From contig NC_080050.1 of the NCBI RefSeq assembly GCF_026212465.1, positions 31,739,570-31,803,569 of the forward strand: a stretch of 64,000 bases of DNA, read 5' to 3'. The position numbers and the translations under genes are program-made. Each line of letters opens with the position of its first letter. Position 1 is the stretch's first letter. Shown in pieces: positions 49,789-61,869 of the stretch. The DNA is from Amaranthus tricolor. Its lineage: Eukaryota; Streptophyta; Magnoliopsida; Caryophyllales; Amaranthaceae. A model generated the notes under the pieces. It made no database searches and was not told the origin of the DNA. It was given only the letters and a program-made list of their open reading frames with translations.

Positions 49789-51878
49789 CCACTTATTTAA
49801 TTAGATCAATACATTAAAAATAGAAATTTTTTTTAAAAATAATCCAACTTTTTATTCAAATACATATTAACGATTAACCCGTCTTGTATGAAACCGTCTC
49901 ATCATGAGATGAATCCATATAAAAGGCCCATTAATAAAAAAAAATAATAATAAATAAAAAAAAATGAAAACTGAATTTCTGCCAGTATAGAAAGTGATTT
50001 TTTTAATAGTTTGGGTTGATTTAATTGAAACCGGTGAGACGAGTTTAATAGAGAGATTAATGATAAAAATAATTAGAAAATAATTATTAAGTTAAGTTAT
50101 TCATAACAGAAATGTGAAAATTTGAATATTTTAGACAATTTAACTTTAAAATATTAGTTAAATATAAATATTAGTCTATGGTCTAACCTTGCACAAGCAA
50201 TGAGTTGTATCACAGATCCAAAGAGAAGGAATATTACATTGAACGCTAGTCCCACTGCTTTCCAATATGGTCCTAGTAATCCGTCTAGAACTTCAAACCA
50301 CTGCACAAAAATAGATCTTGGATCAGTTACGTGAATCAAAACAGATATTTACGAGTAAAAAGAATGATTGTATTAATAGGTTAGTGAAAATCAATGTAAA
50401 ACTAATAGGATATAATATAATAATAATAAAATATAATTGAAGCTCCGGTCTTGAGTTAAAAGTTATTAATCTGTTGATTCTTTGATATAATATTAGGAAT
50501 AAGACATAAGATTCTAAATTCAAATACTATAATCTTATCCATTTCTAATTTTATATGAAATATTTAGCACTATCCTTATTTTAAGTGGGATATTTAACGT
50601 CACAATGAGGAGAGAATTTGTGTTATATCTATACTTCTAAATGTAACGGGCTCTCATGTGAGATGTGTTGGAGTATATAACATATTGTGACTTCAACTAA
50701 AAGCTTAAGTTAATGGTTAATGTTTAGTTGTGACAATTCTTCACATAATCACCCATGGACCCATTCATGTGAGTACACCCACGGATAATGAGTGTTGACT
50801 TGATGAGTTAAATTCACTCTTTTTCAAAATCAAATGATATGACAAGAATTACCCGCCAAACATTATATGTCAGTGGACGATCTACTATTTTAGTGATGTG
50901 GTCTGAGATTTTCTTCTCATGTAAAGCATTTCCAATAGCTAAAGAAGATGATATATTTTATACTCAATTATATATGTGTGAGTGTTACGTATATAATTTT
51001 AACTCATCGATCATCTAATCTTTTAAATGAGATAGCGACCGCTTATCTAAATTATGTTAGATTTTGATGAGTAGAATGAAATAGAGTGAAAGTATACCTG
51101 AATGACATGGTTTTTGAAGCTTACACCTTCCTTTTCCTTCCGACTACGATATTCAACATAAAGAACACTGATAAGATATGCAGTCCAACTTCCCATGATA
51201 CCATAGAATAATTGTAGTAATATTCCTGATAGCATCCCCAATTGTGAGAATGAGTACGGTAGAGTTAGCAACACTTGCGCCACCTACATCATTATCATTC
51301 GAAACATACGTCAACATTAACTAAAACCAACCATAATTATCGGCAATTAAGTTAATCATTAAATTCCCACAAATTATATTCATTTTTCAAATTTTATATA
51401 TTTTGTCAACTTTTAGAATCATCAGCTTATTAATTTCTTAATATGGTATCAGAGACCAACATGACAAGAGGTAACAGGTTCAAATCTCAACCACCCTTTA
51501 TTTAAAGTGAAATATGTAGCGTAAGATATGAGGAGTGTCGCATCCACACGTCTAGCCAAAAAACTCTCGTATTAGAGGTTATGTTAGAGTATATCCACAA
51601 TCAGCTTTAACTTTTAGTTGAATTAGTTTCTTAATACTTTGACGGGTGAATAATTTAATTTTAACAATTTTTTTAATAAAACATAATGGACTTACTTGAT
51701 TAGAGGCACAACTAAACCAAGCATCCCAAACAGAACCACCATGCCAAAAAAAACTCTTCATACTAAACATAGCATGATCATCCTCTTTGCTATTCCCATC
51801 AATTTCCATATTACTTTGGCTCTCATTTTCATTAAAGTTAGAGACTATTGCTTCTTCCCCATGCTTCTCAGACACCAT
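43602..51878 (-). CDS. AUX1/LAX-family auxin influx carrier (LAX1/AUX1-like)
   Basis: Eight exons (minus): 51878-51696, 51283-51098, 50300-50188, 49701-49518, 49292-49195, 48163-47956, 46972-46715, 43826-43602. Phases agree and give 484 codons, the usual AUX1/LAX length. The protein imports indole-3-acetic acid with protons across the plasma membrane and helps set auxin gradients. Family blocks are present in order: FWHGGSVWDAWFSCASNQVAQ, LPYSFSQLGMLSGI, SFKNHVIQWFEVLDGLLGPY, LDKRTWTYIFGACCATTVFI, GGHAVTVEIMHAMWKP, PSAAAVYWAFGD, FFGPINSAVGALLVSFTVYI, then FGLFAKCYQCNPP. About ten to eleven membrane segments are expected. The FSMKSF and GPYWKA features resemble the AUX1/LAX1 clade more than LAX2/3. 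The start is the ATG at the conserved opening MVSEKHGEEAIVSNFNE. A leader intron beginning near 52154 is likely. Confidence 0.95.
43827..46714. other. 2.9-kb last intron of the AUX1/LAX gene
   Basis: It holds a Stowaway-like MITE (45401-45659) and an unusual GC-rich patch (about 44511-44640). The remainder is AT-rich and no exon was recognised. Confidence 0.7.
45401..45659. mobile_element. Stowaway-like MITE
   Basis: The ends TACTCCCTCCTAGTCTCATT and AATAGGAGGGTGTA are inverted, with inner GTCTCATTTGACTTTT pairing with AAAAGAAAATGAGAC. About 259 bp in the last intron of the AUX1/LAX gene. Confidence 0.65.
46973..47955. other. AUX1/LAX intron between exons 6 and 7
   Basis: About 1 kb, AT-rich, with no recognisable exon or repeat boundary. 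Confidence 0.6.
48164..49194. other. AUX1/LAX intron between exons 5 and 6
   Basis: About 1 kb of AT-rich sequence; nothing beyond general low complexity was seen. Confidence 0.6.
49745..49785. repeat. Short TA microsatellite in AUX1/LAX intron 3
   Basis: About 40 bp of (TA)n lies just upstream of the exon that begins at 49701. No effect on splicing can be judged from the sequence. Confidence 0.9.
49877..50046. mobile_element. GTCTCAC-family MITE (diverged copy, AUX1/LAX intron)
   Basis: The left end CGTCTTGTATGAAACCGTCT-CATCATGAGATG and the right end CCGGTGAGACGAG match the family ends at 41067 and 41654 in mutated form. Confidence 0.45.
51415..51645. repeat. SINE- or retrotransposon-derived repeat (AUX1/LAX first intron)
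   Basis: It contains ATGGTATCAGAGACCAACAT followed by GGTTCAAATCTC, which resembles a tRNA-type B box, or a primer-binding-site region derived from initiator tRNA. Related TTAGAGTATATAACATATTT and CAGCTTAAG blocks recur near 25075, 50665 and 51582. Confidence 0.35.
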
Positions 51879-53311
51879 TTTCTTCCTTCGATAGCTTACT
51901 AAAAATATAGTATGCACTGTTCAACTCCAGATCTGTAATTCACACAATACAAGCAATATAATCATACTCATCATCATACTCAATATATTTCGCAGAAAAT
52001 TAAATAACAACATACCATCCCTTACCAAAAATAGCTAAGGAGGTTGATGCAACCAGTGAGACCCTCGACTCTATTTAAATATATAAAATAAAATAAAAGA
52101 AATGAAAATAAATCAGGATGAAGAAATGAAACAAGTAATGAAAAAATGCTTACCTTAATTACTTTGAATGGGTTTGTTAATTGATGGATTAGTATGAGTA
52201 ATTATGGTGTAATGCAATGGGTTAAGTTGAGTTACTAGAGATTGTATTGCTTAGAAGTGATGGGTGGTTGTATCTTTTAAACAGCAGCTTTAGAAGATCT
52301 AATTAATAAGACATTTATTACAGCACCAGAATTTGCAGTGAAACAAGTAGTGGATTTAACCATTTTATTATCAGAAAGTCTTACTACTTAACGTGTCCAG
52401 CTGGATACTCCCCTTCCTTATTCAGATTTTGACACCTGGCATTCAATAGTACCGAGGGTTGAGATTTTTTGTTAACTTTTTCAAAAATTATTTCTTTCTA
52501 AATTTGCTTAATTTGTACTTCATTGAATCCAAAACTTTTGTTCATTGTATTTTGGTAAGGCTTGAGCATGTTTAACATGTTTGATTGCACATGATTTTAA
52601 AATATTTAGTATTTTAACATAAAATTATGTATTATATGTTAAGTGTTTAAAAATACAAATTTATTTGAAAAATATCATAATTTTTGAAATTGCACCGATC
52701 TTTAAAAAATTTGTCATTTTTTATTCTGCATCTATTTACATATGAATATTTGGCAAACGATTGATAATTGGTTGGAGTGGCTAATTTGACCAGCAAAAAA
52801 CAATTTATTCATGACAATAAGCTTATTTATATTAGTCACAATAAGATTCTTAGTAATAAATGATTTGACCTCTCAACTTTTTATTAGTGTTAATTTAAGT
52901 TAAATTTGTCCAATAAACTATTTAGTAAACGTCTTATTTTCTTTTTTATATTTAAATACCTAACTATTTTAATTCAATATATCTAAATATCTAATATTAT
53001 AATTTTCGTGCTATTTAACAAGAGCTAAAATACCACAATTTAATTTCCATTCGAATCAAATTTTTATTTAGTGTAAAATTAAAATTAGTATAATCAAAGA
53101 AGGCGTGCCCCTGATTGGTCTCGTTGCTTAAAGTTTAGACCAAGTTGTCTCGAACGGTGCAAAATGATCGTGCGGTTCTTGAATTTCTATGGCTAGAATC
53201 TATATGCTGAAATTATGAGAAGATTTGAACATAACAATATTTCTGAAATACTCAAATTCGATTAGAATATATAATGTGAAAGTATCACTATTAATAGCAA
53301 TATAATAATAT

Positions 53312-54019
53312 GAGTGATTTGCCTAATTAGTGTTGGAAAATAAAAAAATTCTCAAATTGGGGCTCACAAAAATTTTTTTCCCCGACTAGTGTTAATTAAG
53401 AAAAAAAATTAATTAAATCTATTTGATTGTGGTATGGGAAGTTTCAAACCTAATAATTCTCTCCCAAGCAAAACTAAACTAAGACTAAATTAATTCCAAT
53501 AGCAAGCCTATTAATTTCCTCAAATCCCTAAACTAAACATCTGTAAAACTGACGACATGGGACTTGAAGAGATCGACGACAACCACCATCCACGCCAACC
53601 GTCGGCTTCCCACCACAGCCATTAAGTTGAGGTATATATGTATTACAATATTCAATGTATTATTTTTTACATTAAAAATTCACTTGATTTTCTATGATAG
53701 ATCACAAGGATGATGCTAACAACAGATCATAAGGATACGCCATCTTCGATAAACATCTCTATTAATTTTGACTTTTGGACTTGATTGAGATATTTGGTTG
53801 TATGTTGAAGTATTTTTTTTTTATATTTTACTCTTTCTGTAAGACAAGTGGGATTTTTTAAATTTATTTAATGCTATATTTGTTTGACAAAACAATTTTA
53901 TCTTCTTGCAGGTTTGGAATTACCCAACCAAAAAAAATATAGCTTAGTAAAACTATTTTATTATATGAACACCAAAGGTGAAAATTTTTATTTTTCAACC
54001 CTAATTAGGCAAATCACTC
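53312..54019. mobile_element. Non-autonomous Mutator-like element with 9-bp target duplication
   Basis: A 708-bp element bounded by inverted ends GAGTGATTTGCCTAATTAG and CTAATTAGGCAAATCACTC, flanked by perfect 9-bp direct repeats TAATAATAT (53303-53311 and 54020-54028). A 9-bp duplication is the signature of the Mutator superfamily. The interior has no transposase. A more GC-rich stretch around 53555-53630 (ACGACAACCACCATCC) stands out and could be captured host sequence, which is an inference only. Confidence 0.8.
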
Positions 54020-54718
54020 TAATAATATAGAGGATATATAATATATTTTGAAGTTCAATTAAAAACTTAACTTAATACTCCTTATAATCTTAGGATATAA
54101 TTTATATTAAAGTTTAAATTGATAGTTGTTATTCTAACATATCTTAGTATATTTCTATCAAAAGATGGGAAATTTACTTTGAAAAAGTGTTTATTAATAT
54201 TATATAACATATTCCATGTAAATGCATGTGTCCATTAAAAATAATTCCAAACTAAATTATTCATCTTTTATTTAACGCCAATTTAGACATTAAAATTTCT
54301 TCATCCTCGTTCAAACAAAGCTTTTCAACTAAAATTATTTATACAATTAAAAGACAAACTCATTTTCTAACTGATGAACAATTAATTAAAATATTAATGT
54401 CTATATTTTCAATAACATTTTTTCAGAAAAAAAAAAGCAAAGCTATCACTAAAATATTTAATCAAATATAATTCAATTAAAAATTTAAGCTTATGATAAT
54501 AAAAAAAAAATTCAATTAAAAAAATTGAAGTCCTAGTGTATACCCTCTCAAACCTAAGGCTAAATATTCCATATTATTATGATAGTTCTGGTAAAAAAAC
54601 AACTGACACCGTAAAAAAAGACCATTTTCAACAATAATAAAAATCATTGCAAAAAATAGCTTTTCGTTGCTAAATGTTTTTTTACAACGATTTTATTTGT
54701 TGCGCGTTTGACCGTAGC

Positions 54719-54755
54719 TAAGGTTGATGCCGGCCAAGACCTAAGCCAAAAATGA
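54719..54755 (+). repeat. Partial copy of the downstream coding start
   Basis: About 37 bases (AGGTTGATGCCGGCCAAG ... AAGCCAAAAATGA) repeat, with small differences, the coding sequence at 54821-54858 (AGGTTGATGACGGCCAAG ... AAGCCAAAAATGA) that encodes RLMTAKKPKPKM. The copy lies 80 bases upstream of the ATG and is itself interrupted by a stop. Confidence 0.75.
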
Positions 54756-54798
54756 TTTGATAAACAAGACGCTTTAGAAGTTTGAAATTGACCGAAAA

Positions 54799-57304
54799 AT
54801 GGTGTTTAGAACTGCAATTAGGTTGATGACGGCCAAGAAGCCAAAGCCAAAAATGAAGCCAATTGAGCTTAAAATCCAACAACCGGAGCAAACTCAAACC
54901 ATTACTCGCGCCATCTTCGACATTCTCAAGGATCATGGACCTCTTACCATTGCTCAAACATGGGAAAAACTTCAGGTTTTCTTGTTTACTCTATGCCTTC
55001 TTTTGGATTAAATTAATTCAATTCTTTTCGTTTTAGAATTAGGTTATCGTTTTTTCATGTTGGGATTTTGGTTAAGATATTGAATTGTTCATATTTACAA
55101 TTACTACGTTGATTTATCGGTTCATAGTCGACCTTATATTTTGGGATTAAACGTTAGAGCTTGAGCTTTGTTGTTGTTGTTAGAGATTGAATTGCTTGGC
55201 TTTCGGCTGAGTTTCTCTCCAAATGAGTGTATTAATGGTGTGCTATGCACATATCGCTATGTTTATTGAATTATTGTTTATTATTATGAGCATTCTAACA
55301 ATTGGATAGGGAAAATATTTGTATATGGGAAACATGATGTATAAAATTGTATGATTGTTGGAAAAAAGTATTCTGTTACTCTCAATTTTTCTTGGTTTGC
55401 AATTCGGTATATTTTCATGTATTATCCTGAATGTCATATGAATTATAAAGGGCTATACTATGAGATATTTACAATTTTTAGTGAAAGTCCTTCTCGAGTT
55501 GAGGATTCTTTGACCGCATCCTCTTGGTATGGTATGCATGTCTTCCATCTCTCTCTAGACCTGATCATAGTTTCTTTGAGCAGAATGTACGACGATGATG
55601 GTGATTTATAGTTTTTAGTAAATAGGTTTTTGAAGTATTGAGCCTGTACTATGAGATAAGGCTTATTTCAGGTTGAGTTCATGTAGAGCTAATAAATTCA
55701 TGTGAATGAGCCTCGGTCTTTAGTGAAATCTTCCATTGTTGTACATTTTCCAAGTAAACTAATTGTAGAGGCCATTGTCCAGAAGATTTTGGAAATGCCT
55801 ACTTATCAAAGTTATTATAATTTACATGGCTTTGTAAATGGTGATTATCTTTGTAAGCTGAAACTACTATGTTGCAAATGATCACTTTAACTTTTCTTGC
55901 TTCAACCTCTGCAAGATTAGAGGCTAAAGCTGTAGTTTATTTGCAATTAGCTCAAGAAAGCAGTGAGCTTTCATCGAGATCATTCGTCATAGGCTGTTGA
56001 ACTCGAACACTGAGATATAAAACAGAATTTATGCAATAAGATGTAGATACTGCAACAAGGTCCAAGAAATCACCTTTCTGTTTTTGTGTAATATTATTTT
56101 AGTTTGCAACTGCGAGACTACATAGAATACACAAGCATTTTGGCGTTAACCCATCAAACACTTAGCATATAAGAATCTTTGGTTATTAGGAAAACCAATG
56201 CACTGCTCTAGAATGTGACTACACGACATAGCAACCAATTATTGTTAGCATAAGAAAGTTAATATATACTCCCTCCACCCCGTGCAACACTTGATTTCCT
56301 TTACTTTTTAACAAGAAAATGGAAGAAGTGAGGTTGGGTAGGTGGAGGAGGGAGAGTGAGAAAAAAGCGGTGTCTGAGATTTCTATTTGTGGAAGTGTGG
56401 CAATCCCATTGAGGCATTAGACGCTAACTACTATGAGGTATTGCATTCTTAGTGGGACAAGGGAAGTATGCTGGACAGGCCTAGGATAACTGCAATGAGG
56501 TGGTAGACATAAACTGACACTAGAACTATATTTTCATACCCTTACCTCAAGCTTGACTAGGGTCTCAACTCTCAAGTCCAAACTGGGAGCTGAGATAATG
56601 ATGAAATAAGGGCAGAGCATTGGTTAGGTTTTCTATCACCTCTATAACTTAGAAACATGCTTTGCTTCCAGGAAGCCTAATTCAGCGTGCTTTCTAACAT
56701 GATGTTTCCTTGAGATACCTGTACTCTCATGGAATACTGGATTTTGTGTAATAACTTTGCAAGCTTGAATGCTTGATTTTCACAACATAGGGGTATAGGC
56801 CCATTTTGTTGAACTTCCAAGTTCTCTAATAATCGCACAACCCAGACAACATGGAGCTCTGGATATACTCCTTCTGTACTCAGCTCCCTGAGATTTTCTC
56901 ACTATTGCTTTTTTTCTTCCAAGACAAAGGGTTCTGACCCAGAAACAGACTGTAAGCACATAAGGATTTACAACAGAAAGCACGAGAAAGAGACTGCATC
57001 ACTGTAGCCTGTAGGCCGCAAGCTGCAAGAATCATACTTATAGAATAGAACAGTCTGCATGAGAAATTGTAGTCTAATTGTTTATTGTTCTAATTGATGT
57101 TTTGATTCCTTTCAGGGCGTTGGTCTGAAGGAATTAACTAGTAAAAACCAGATGAAAACAGTATTGAGGTGGATGCGAGAGAGACAGAAACTGAGACTGA
57201 TATGTAACCATGTTGGGTCTCAAAAGCAATTTCTATACACCACCTGGTTCACAAAGGCAAACATCATGCCTCCGAAAAATGGAAGTAATGCTTCAAATGA
57301 GTAA
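54799..57304 (+). CDS. Small conserved plant protein (121 aa, two exons)
   Basis: Exons 54799-54975 and 57116-57304 join in phase 0 (GT-AG) to give 121 codons. The protein is very basic: N-terminal MVFRTAIRLMTAKKPKPKMK, then TITRAIFDILKDHGPLTIAQTWEKLQ, then GLKELTSKNQMKTVLRWMRERQKLRLICN, ending FLYTTWFTKANIMPP. I recall a widespread small plant family with this TITRxIFDxxKxxGPLT and MRERQKLRLICNHVG pattern but no established function. The middle could form a winged-helix-like fold, and the basic N-terminus could be an organelle-targeting signal (both inferences). The start is the ATG that opens the conserved frame. Confidence 0.8.
54976..57115. other. 2.1-kb intron of the small conserved gene
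   Basis: It contains a Stowaway-like end near 56270 (ATACTCCCTCCACCCCG). The remainder shows no recognisable exon; short frames such as 55351-55611 lack family features. Confidence 0.6.
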
Positions 57305-58998
57305 ATATGGGCAGAGATTAAGGGTTTTTTTACAGTTGAAGAAACTCAAATCAGCCTGTATTTGGACGCCTACTTGCAACGACTAACAAGCGAGCTATGA
57401 TTGCGTGCTTTACTGATGTCATCTGGCTAATGTTTCACGGCCTTTATTCATGAAGTTTGTTCAATCACGAGCTTCATTCTTCCTTCTGAAAATTTTTAAG
57501 TACGTGGGAGATGTCCGTAAAATCATTTCCGCACTTAGAATCCATTTACATTATTTTGCAACCATATACATAAGGTTGTCTCACTGAAAGACGATCTCGG
57601 AGGAAAATAATGTGATTATACTAATTTGCTAATCTAGTGTCAATCACGGACACTTTTTAGTAATTAATATAATATTAGTAATATAGCTATTATTATATAC
57701 ATAAGATATTCAATATTTTTTACTATCCATATTATTTGTCCAATTTGGTATTTGATTATACATCAATCAATTTTATGATTTTTGTTTGTATCTTATTTTT
57801 AATCTATAAGTTATGTGATAGTTAAATAGTTTCTTATTTGATTCGTTTCAATATAAAATTTTTTAAGTATATGTCATTAGAATTATTAATGATTAAATTT
57901 GATCCCTATTAATGATCAAATTATTACACTTACAAGTTAGAAATTCTAAATGGGACAAATAATAGGAAATCGGAGGTGTTAAATAAAAATGTCTGTTGTG
58001 ATTGATGTAATAACACAAATTGAATGCATTGAAATGTGGATTTTCTATCCTTTTCAATAGTACCACATTTGTTCCCTCTTATCATCTTGCGTTATATATA
58101 TGTGCAAGTTAGTGTATTACTGAAACACAATAATAAAATAAAAGATAAACTGATATAAATTTATCTCTTATACTACTTTTCTCCTTATATTCTTCGTACC
58201 TTTTAACAATGTCGTGACATTAGAAAGACGGAAAAAATAGGGGGAAACCGGACAATGCAGAAACTAGGCAGTATGAATTTTGATAAAGAAAACCCTCTGC
58301 CTTACTATCATCTCCTTTTGAGTCTCCTTCCTTCCTAACCGCCGTCACGCAGCCATCGTCGCCGACTCTCTGTCTCTCCTCCGGCTGTCTTCCTTCATCT
58401 TTCTTCCTCACCGCAGAATTTTTTTTTTGTAATTTTCTTCACTGTCTAATCTTCATAAAAACCAAAGAAATCTTCTGCCATTGTTGTACAGGCAATACAA
58501 GTATAACTGTGAAGAAACGCCCGAAGATTAATCATTAATCATTTAATTTTGCAGACGCCTTCTGCTGTCGTCTCTGCGTTTCTCAGGTGATTGTTTAAAG
58601 AAATTTGTCGAATCGAATGAGTAGATTTCAGATTATATCTTTCAAAATTATTGTTGGCATATCTGGGTTATTATTAAACTGGAATTTTAACGAATCAATT
58701 GGTTGCTTACAATTTTGAGTTTTTGATGATTATATTTTGTTTTCCAGCAGATAGTTATGTCACTTATGTGAATCATGGCTCATGCCTAGCACCTGTTTGT
58801 TCTAATTTCCCATTCAAACTTAGTTGCACATCTTGAGCATGGAATGTAATTATGTAATTACTAATTAGTTTATAAAATTTCAAAACTTCAAGGATGATGT
58901 TGTGACAACTTAGACTAAACTGATTGTTCATGCGTTTTCATTCAACGTCCAACATGATCATTTTGCTTGTTGATCTCAATTTAGTAGTCTTTTAAGAG
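57305..58998. other. Intergenic region and leader of the formyltransferase gene
   Basis: A pyrimidine-rich stretch (about 58300-58587) looks like a leader exon ending CTCAG|GTGATTG at 58587, followed by a probable leader intron before the ATG at 58999. A relic of the GTCTCAC repeat family occurs near 57570-57605. No other coding exon was seen. Confidence 0.5.
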
Positions 58999-61869
58999 AT
59001 GATGGGAGCTCAAAATTTACAATTGCAACCTTCCACAAACGCATTGGCACCATCTACAAAGAATTTTGAAGGCTTGATCACCCCTTTTCTTCAGCCCACC
59101 AAATTCAATCGTTTGCGGCTCACTTCAGCAATTTCTAGAATTAGAAGCACTAGAAGACAATCCTTGTGTGCAGTCATCTCCCAAAAAGTTGACGACGTTC
59201 GTGTCAGTTTGAGACGTCATGACGAGAAACTTAATGGGAAAAGATTGGCTGTTTTCGTGTCTGGTGGAGGTTCCAATTTCAAGGCACTTCACGCAGCGAC
59301 ACTTAATGGATTGATACTAGGAGATGTTGTTGTGTTGGTAACCAACAAAGAAGGTAATTTTTACATTCTTTTCCTTTAATTTGACAAAAGCATTGGTAAA
59401 TTCTGTTCAAGATCATGTTTTTTCCAGAGCCTCATGATAATTATTCACTCCACCCCTTTATTGATCAATTTTTTTATGTGAATGTGTTATATGATGGTGT
59501 GACATGATTTTCTAATCTTCTCGCGGATTACGAATCGAAAACAACAAATTATAATCGGTTTTATGCTATTTTTGGTCATTTTGGACGAATCGTGAATTCA
59601 AAAGGCAATTTAGTTTAGCGCAATTGTGTTACACATGTTATATCTATATGCTATTTGAGAAGCATTTAACTCTATTGTAATTTTATATTTTTGGATTTGG
59701 ATTATAGGCTAGCTCGAAAGAAAGGAGAAAAATTAGGTGAGAATCAAACGCATGAAATGATACTTGATCTCCAACTGAGACAAGATCCGCTTCTTAGTTA
59801 TTATGTTGTATTATGTGCTTCCTTGTTATTTTTTTCAGTTACGGAGTGTATGTTGCTATTACAATTCACCTACCAGTTTACTCATTCAAGAAACATATAA
59901 ATTCTATATCTGATATGTGCAGATTGTGGAGGAGCAACTTATGCAAAAGAAAATGATATTCCAGTTGTTTTGTTTCCAAGGACAAAAGAATCATCTCCTA
60001 GTGAACTTGTAACTACTCTCAGGTTTTTTTTTGATGATGCACTATCTCTTTCATTTTGGTTTTATTATAATGTTCTCCTCGTCCCAAAAATTTTGTCAAT
60101 ATCATTTTTTTGTTCTTTGCAATTTGCATAATACACATATATATTTTCCTTTCTGATTCCTTAAACTTCAGTTTCTTGTATCTTGGTATTTATTTTGTAT
60201 TAAATGACTTTAATGGTGCATCTAGACGTCACAATTTCATAGAGCGGGACTGGAAAAAAACAATGTGCCGATAGATTATGTGATTACATATTTATAATTT
60301 TTCTTGGAAGTCATATCTCCTTAAGATTTTGCACACTTCCATGTCCTTACGAATGAAGAAAACCTTTGACACTTTGTTGCATGATAACAATGTGTCTTTC
60401 AAAGAAAATGGAATAAAATTTACTTCAGCCTTCAGGGTGATCATTGGTCTTGATATCAATATTGTGACCTTTGCAAGGACAATTACTGAACCATATTTTG
60501 GCCTCTGAAATGGCCTAGAATGTGTCTCTCATACCTCACAAGATCACAAAGTTTATGAGGTATATTTTACTAATGACTCATCTATGGTACTTTTGACTCT
60601 TTACTAGTGTTAGATCCTTGAGATGTTTATTCAGGGTTTTAGTGTAGTTGTCAATGTTACACCAATTTCGCTCTAATGGGCACTTGTGAACATAATGAAA
60701 TTTTTTGCAGGAAATTCAATGTGGACTTTATACTTCTTGCTGGTTTTCTAAAGCTTATACCAGTTGAATTGGTTCAGCAATTTCCTAAGAGAATTCTAAA
60801 TATACATCCTTCACTTCTACCAGCTTTCGGTGGCAAAGGCTACTTTGGGATGAAGGTTCACAAGGCAGTTATTGCTTCTGGGGCTAGGTAACATTGCAAT
60901 TACCGCCAATATGAAGTACCTTTTAGGCTTTTGATCTGCTTTTTGTGTTCTATGTTTGGCAAAAGAGGTTATTGAACAATTTTAGCATGTTTTGAAACAA
61001 ATAGATGGTTTGGTGGCCAAATCCCCTAATTCAAGTGTTTGGTAAATTAGTTGGTTGAATCATCTTATTGTTATGAATAGGCTAATTTTGAACAAGCTAC
61101 TCTTAACAGCGTGTTCAAAATCAGTTGGTCAAACCACCTCATTAAATCAGTTGGTTAAATCAGTTACTCCAATCAGCTATCAGTCATTTGCCAAACACTC
61201 TCATTATCTTTTTTTTTGATTGAAAAATATATCTAGTGTTTTGCACTATTATATCACACTTGACTTTTCTATGAGAGATAGAAATTGTTAATAGTTTGAA
61301 AACAATATCATATAATTATAACCAAACCATTGTGATTTCATAGTGGTGAAATACTAAGTTTGTACATTCTAAGGGTTAACGTTGTTCATCCTCAAAATCT
61401 CAATTCTACCGAGTGGTACATCAGTTTTCTCTTTGTCGCTTAATGATTTTCATATCTTTCCCAGATACTCTGGCCCTACAATCCATTTTGTTGATGAGGA
61501 GTATGACACTGGGCGGATCCTTGCTCAGCGAGTTGTGCCTGTGTGTGCTTTTGACACTCCAGAAAACCTAGCAGCCAGAGTATTGCAGGAGGTAATCAAT
61601 TCATTAGAAGCATAAGGCTACTGCTCAATCTCAAAATTCTCAGAATGAGCTTTTGTTATACTGATCCGTTAAACATATATCACTTAAACATATATCACTT
61701 TCCGCAAAACAAAATCTTGCTTTTGTAATAAAACTTATACGAAATCTATTTTCAGGAGCATCAGTTATATGTGGAGGTAGTGGCAGCATTATGTGAAGAC
61801 AGGATAATTTGGCGAGATGATGGTGTCCCCCTCATCCAAAGTAAAGAAGACCCACAACATTACAGCTAA
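58999..61869 (+). CDS. PUR3: Phosphoribosylglycinamide formyltransferase (GART, PurN-type), plastid-targeted
   Basis: Five exons: 58999-59353, 59923-60022, 60711-60887, 61465-61591, 61756-61869. Phases agree (1,2,2,0) and give 290 codons. The enzyme transfers a formyl group from 10-formyltetrahydrofolate to GAR, the third step of de novo purine synthesis. Residues 1 to about 80 are Ser/Thr/Arg-rich, like a chloroplast transit peptide, as expected for plant purine enzymes. The PurN domain follows: RLAVFVSGGGSNFKAL (about 82-97), VVLVTNKE, IPVVLFPRT, then RILNIHPSLLPAFGGKGYFG with catalytic Asn182 and His184, and HFVDEEYDTGRI with the catalytic-type Asp225. The C-terminus is IIWRDDGVPLIQSKED. 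The catalytic triad is intact, so it should be functional. A family B MITE sits in intron 1. Confidence 0.95.
59488..59640. mobile_element. MITE-like repeat, family B (intron 1 of the formyltransferase gene)
   Basis: It contains GTGTGACATGATTTTC, then AAATTATAATCGGTTTTATG, GGACGAATCGTGAATTC and GCGCAATTGTGTTACAC, the family B blocks in order. Confidence 0.6.
60023..60710. other. Intron 2 of the formyltransferase gene
   Basis: About 690 bp, with no recognisable exon or repeat boundary. Confidence 0.6.
60953..61199. mobile_element. hAT-like MITE (GTTTGGC family) in intron 3 of the formyltransferase gene
   Basis: The ends TGTTTGGCAAAAG and CATTTGCCAAACAC are inverted. Internal TGGTCAAACCACCTCATT and TCAGTTGGTTAAATCAG repeats resemble the copies at 646-917 and 36315-36563. 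Confidence 0.6.

Larger units (their letters stand above)
51879..54798. other. Intergenic region between the AUX1/LAX gene and the small gene at 54799
   Basis: The left part (to about 52330) contains the AUX1/LAX leader, a probable leader intron donor (AATTAAG|GTAAGC, near 52154, minus) and promoter. A hAT-like MITE relic is at about 52740-52940 and a Mutator-like element at 53312-54019. The rest is AT-rich with no recognisable exon. Confidence 0.55.

Noticed and set aside
58220..58411. 63-codon minus-strand frame near the formyltransferase leader
   Set aside because: A low-complexity reverse reading of a pyrimidine-rich leader; no family match.
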